Positions 13,724 through 14,970 of a stretch of 14,970 nt of DNA are shown here, in pieces. The first letter of the stretch is position 1; the number at the start of each line of letters is the position of its first letter. The notes beneath the pieces were generated by a model. That model ran no database searches and was not told the DNA's origin. It saw nothing but the letters and a program-made list of their open reading frames with translations. The translations under genes and the position numbers were made by a program. The DNA comes from an uncultured Flavobacteriaceae bacterium (GTDB taxonomy: Bacteria > Bacteroidota > Bacteroidia > Flavobacteriales > Flavobacteriaceae), in the NCBI GenBank assembly GCA_913031655.1, contig CAJWFY010000024.1, forward strand, positions 1 to 14,970, in the 5' to 3' direction.

Positions 13724-14970
13724 TTACCAGGAATCTATAAAACTCTTATTAGTTTTTATTTCTTTAAAATTGAAGCTTTCTAAAGCTAGTGTTATCCTTT
13801 CCCTAGTTTCTTTCGGATCTATCACCTCATCTATTTCCATTGTTGAAGCTGCGTTTATTGCTTTGCCTTTTTTATAGGCTTGATCAACTAATTTATTATA
13901 TAGTTTTTCTCTTTCAGTTTCGTTTTTAGTATTATCTAGTTCTTTTTTAAAACCTAATTTAACACCAGCTTCAAGTCCCATAGGACCAAATTCTCCAGTT
14001 TGCCAACTAAGAGCTAGATATGATTCATGGAAACTTCCTCCAGCCATTGCCATCGAACCTAAGCCATAAGCTTTTCTTAGAATTATTGATATTATTGGTA
14101 CACTTAATGAGGCTCCGTTTAAAAATAATCTTGCTGATTTTCTTACTAATGCTAATTTTTCATGATCTGGTCCAACCATAAAACCCGGTGTATCACAAAA
14201 TGAAATTATAGGTAAATTAAATGCATTACAAAGCTGCATGAATCTTGAAGCTTTATCAGAAGCATCTCCATCAATTGCTCCACCAAGATGTTTAGTGCTA
14301 TTAGCTATTATCCCTAAAGGTTTTCCTTCTATTCTTGCTAGACATGTTACCATATTCTTAGCAAAACCTGCCCTTAATTCTAAGACAGATTCTTTGTCAA
14401 AAATTCCTTTCAATATTTTAGTGACATCATAGGCATATTTCCTGTTTTCAGGAATTAAGTCCTGAATTAAATTTTGATCATTAGATTCCCAATCATTCAA
14501 ACTTCCTTGAAAATATGACAAGTATTTTTTAGTTTTAGCTACAGCTTCTTGCTCATCCTTTACTAGAATGTCTATAACTCCATTACTGAACTGTACATTA
14601 GATGGCCCTATTTCTTCCGGTTTAAAGTTGCCCAGTCCTCCTTCTTTAATCATTGCTGGCCCACCCATTCCTAATGAACTATTTTTAGTTGCTATAATAA
14701 CATCAGCACATCCGGCTATAGCGGCATTTCCAGCAAAGCAATTGCCAGAGACAATGGCTATTCTTGGAACTTTCCCGCTCAATCTAGCAAATTCAGTCCA
14801 TGTAGATAAATCTAATCCTCCAGAATTTATTAAATCAAAATCTACATCACCAGGCCTTCCTCCTCCGCCTTCAACAAAAAATATGATAGGATTACTTCCT
14901 TTTTTTGCTATTGACATTAAACGGTCTGTTTTTTTATGATTAAATCCACCCTGAGTTCCTGCTAAAACAG
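13724..14970 (-). CDS. Biotin-dependent acyl-CoA carboxylase, carboxyltransferase part (5' end off the window)
   Basis: The reading frame stays open from the stop at 13724 to the right edge. Upstream of the ATG at 14917 it continues VLAGTQGGFNHKKTDRLM, so that ATG is internal and the gene is 5'-partial; 414 residues are visible. The crotonase-fold carboxyltransferase features are clear: GGGGRPGD near the visible start, GNCFAGNAAIAGCADVIIA for the first half, and GGAIDGDASDKASRFMQLC, FCDTPGFMVG and SMAMAGGSFHESYLALSW for the second half. Such domains move carboxyl from biotin to an acyl-CoA. The EGGGGRPGD segment and the tail ending SFIDSW remind me of single-chain acyl-CoA carboxylases, in which biotin carboxylase and carrier domains precede this domain, but a separate subunit (propionyl-, methylcrotonyl- or geranyl-CoA type) is possible. 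A role in leucine breakdown with the HMG-CoA lyase is conceivable but not shown. Confidence 0.85.
   Translation of the reverse strand, partial: VLAGTQGGFNHKKTDRLMSIAKKGSNPIIFFVEGGGGRPGDVDFDLINSGGLDLSTWTEFARLSGKVPRIAIVSGNCFAGNAAIAGCADVIIATKNSSLGMGGPAMIKEGGLGNFKPEEIGPSNVQFSNGVIDILVKDEQEAVAKTKKYLSYFQGSLNDWESNDQNLIQDLIPENRKYAYDVTKILKGIFDKESVLELRAGFAKNMVTCLARIEGKPLGIIANSTKHLGGAIDGDASDKASRFMQLCNAFNLPIISFCDTPGFMVGPDHEKLALVRKSARLFLNGASLSVPIISIILRKAYGLGSMAMAGGSFHESYLALSWQTGEFGPMGLEAGVKLGFKKELDNTKNETEREKLYNKLVDQAYKKGKAINAASTMEIDEVIDPKETRERITLALESFNFKEIKTNKSFIDSW

Noticed and set aside
14238..14939. Two plus-strand open frames (64 and 123 codons) opposite the carboxyltransferase
   Set aside because: Both are antisense to conserved carboxyltransferase motifs and show no family features of their own.

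Overview
The window looks like a piece of chromosome from a free-living, probably marine, member of the Bacteroidota (Flavobacteriia). The DNA is strongly AT-rich. Start codons have A/T-rich leaders rather than Shine-Dalgarno sequences. One promoter matches the Bacteroidota sigma consensus (TTG, 19 nt, TAnnTTTG). The gene content is typical of flavobacteria: a fused Ccs1/CcsA cytochrome c synthase, a DUF3050 protein, a secreted M28 peptidase, a flavobacterial-type HMG-CoA lyase, and lipoproteins with relaxed lipoboxes. I see no insertion sequence, phage gene, CRISPR array, tRNA or rRNA.

Left part (1-2300): the possible tail of a gene entering from the left runs into an unrecognised lipoprotein on the minus strand. 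Divergent from that lipoprotein is queE (7-deazaguanine synthesis, feeding queuosine). The shared 75-nt intergenic region holds a perfect 10-bp inverted repeat just upstream of a -7 box that lies almost on the queE start codon. A secreted S1/P1-type nuclease follows, with all nine zinc ligands and its own good promoter.

Middle (2300-5250): a secreted M28 zinc peptidase and a DUF3050 (heme-oxygenase-like fold) protein lie on the minus strand. The nuclease and peptidase converge over A/T-only inverted repeats that may end transcription both ways. Divergent from DUF3050 begins a long plus-strand block.

Plus-strand block (4620-12974): LysE-family exporter, HMG-CoA lyase (leucine catabolism), guaB (IMP dehydrogenase, GMP synthesis), a SurA-N-like lipoprotein, a SurA-type periplasmic prolyl isomerase, and a 1042-residue Ccs1-CcsA fusion. 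From guaB onward the genes are 7 nt apart or overlap by 16-17 nt, so guaB to ccsBA is probably one transcript linking GMP synthesis with cell-envelope folding and cytochrome c maturation. A 20-bp near-perfect palindrome directly abuts the guaB start codon and is the most interesting non-coding signal here.

Right end (12975-14970): a conserved secreted flavobacterial protein of unknown function converges, with a 5-nt gap, on the C-terminal part of a biotin-dependent acyl-CoA carboxylase carboxyltransferase that runs off the right edge.

Overall this is mostly core, ordinary chromosome. I did not find a clear new multi-gene system. The best leads are the guaB palindrome, the queE/lipoprotein intergenic dyad, and the metal-site pattern in DUF3050.
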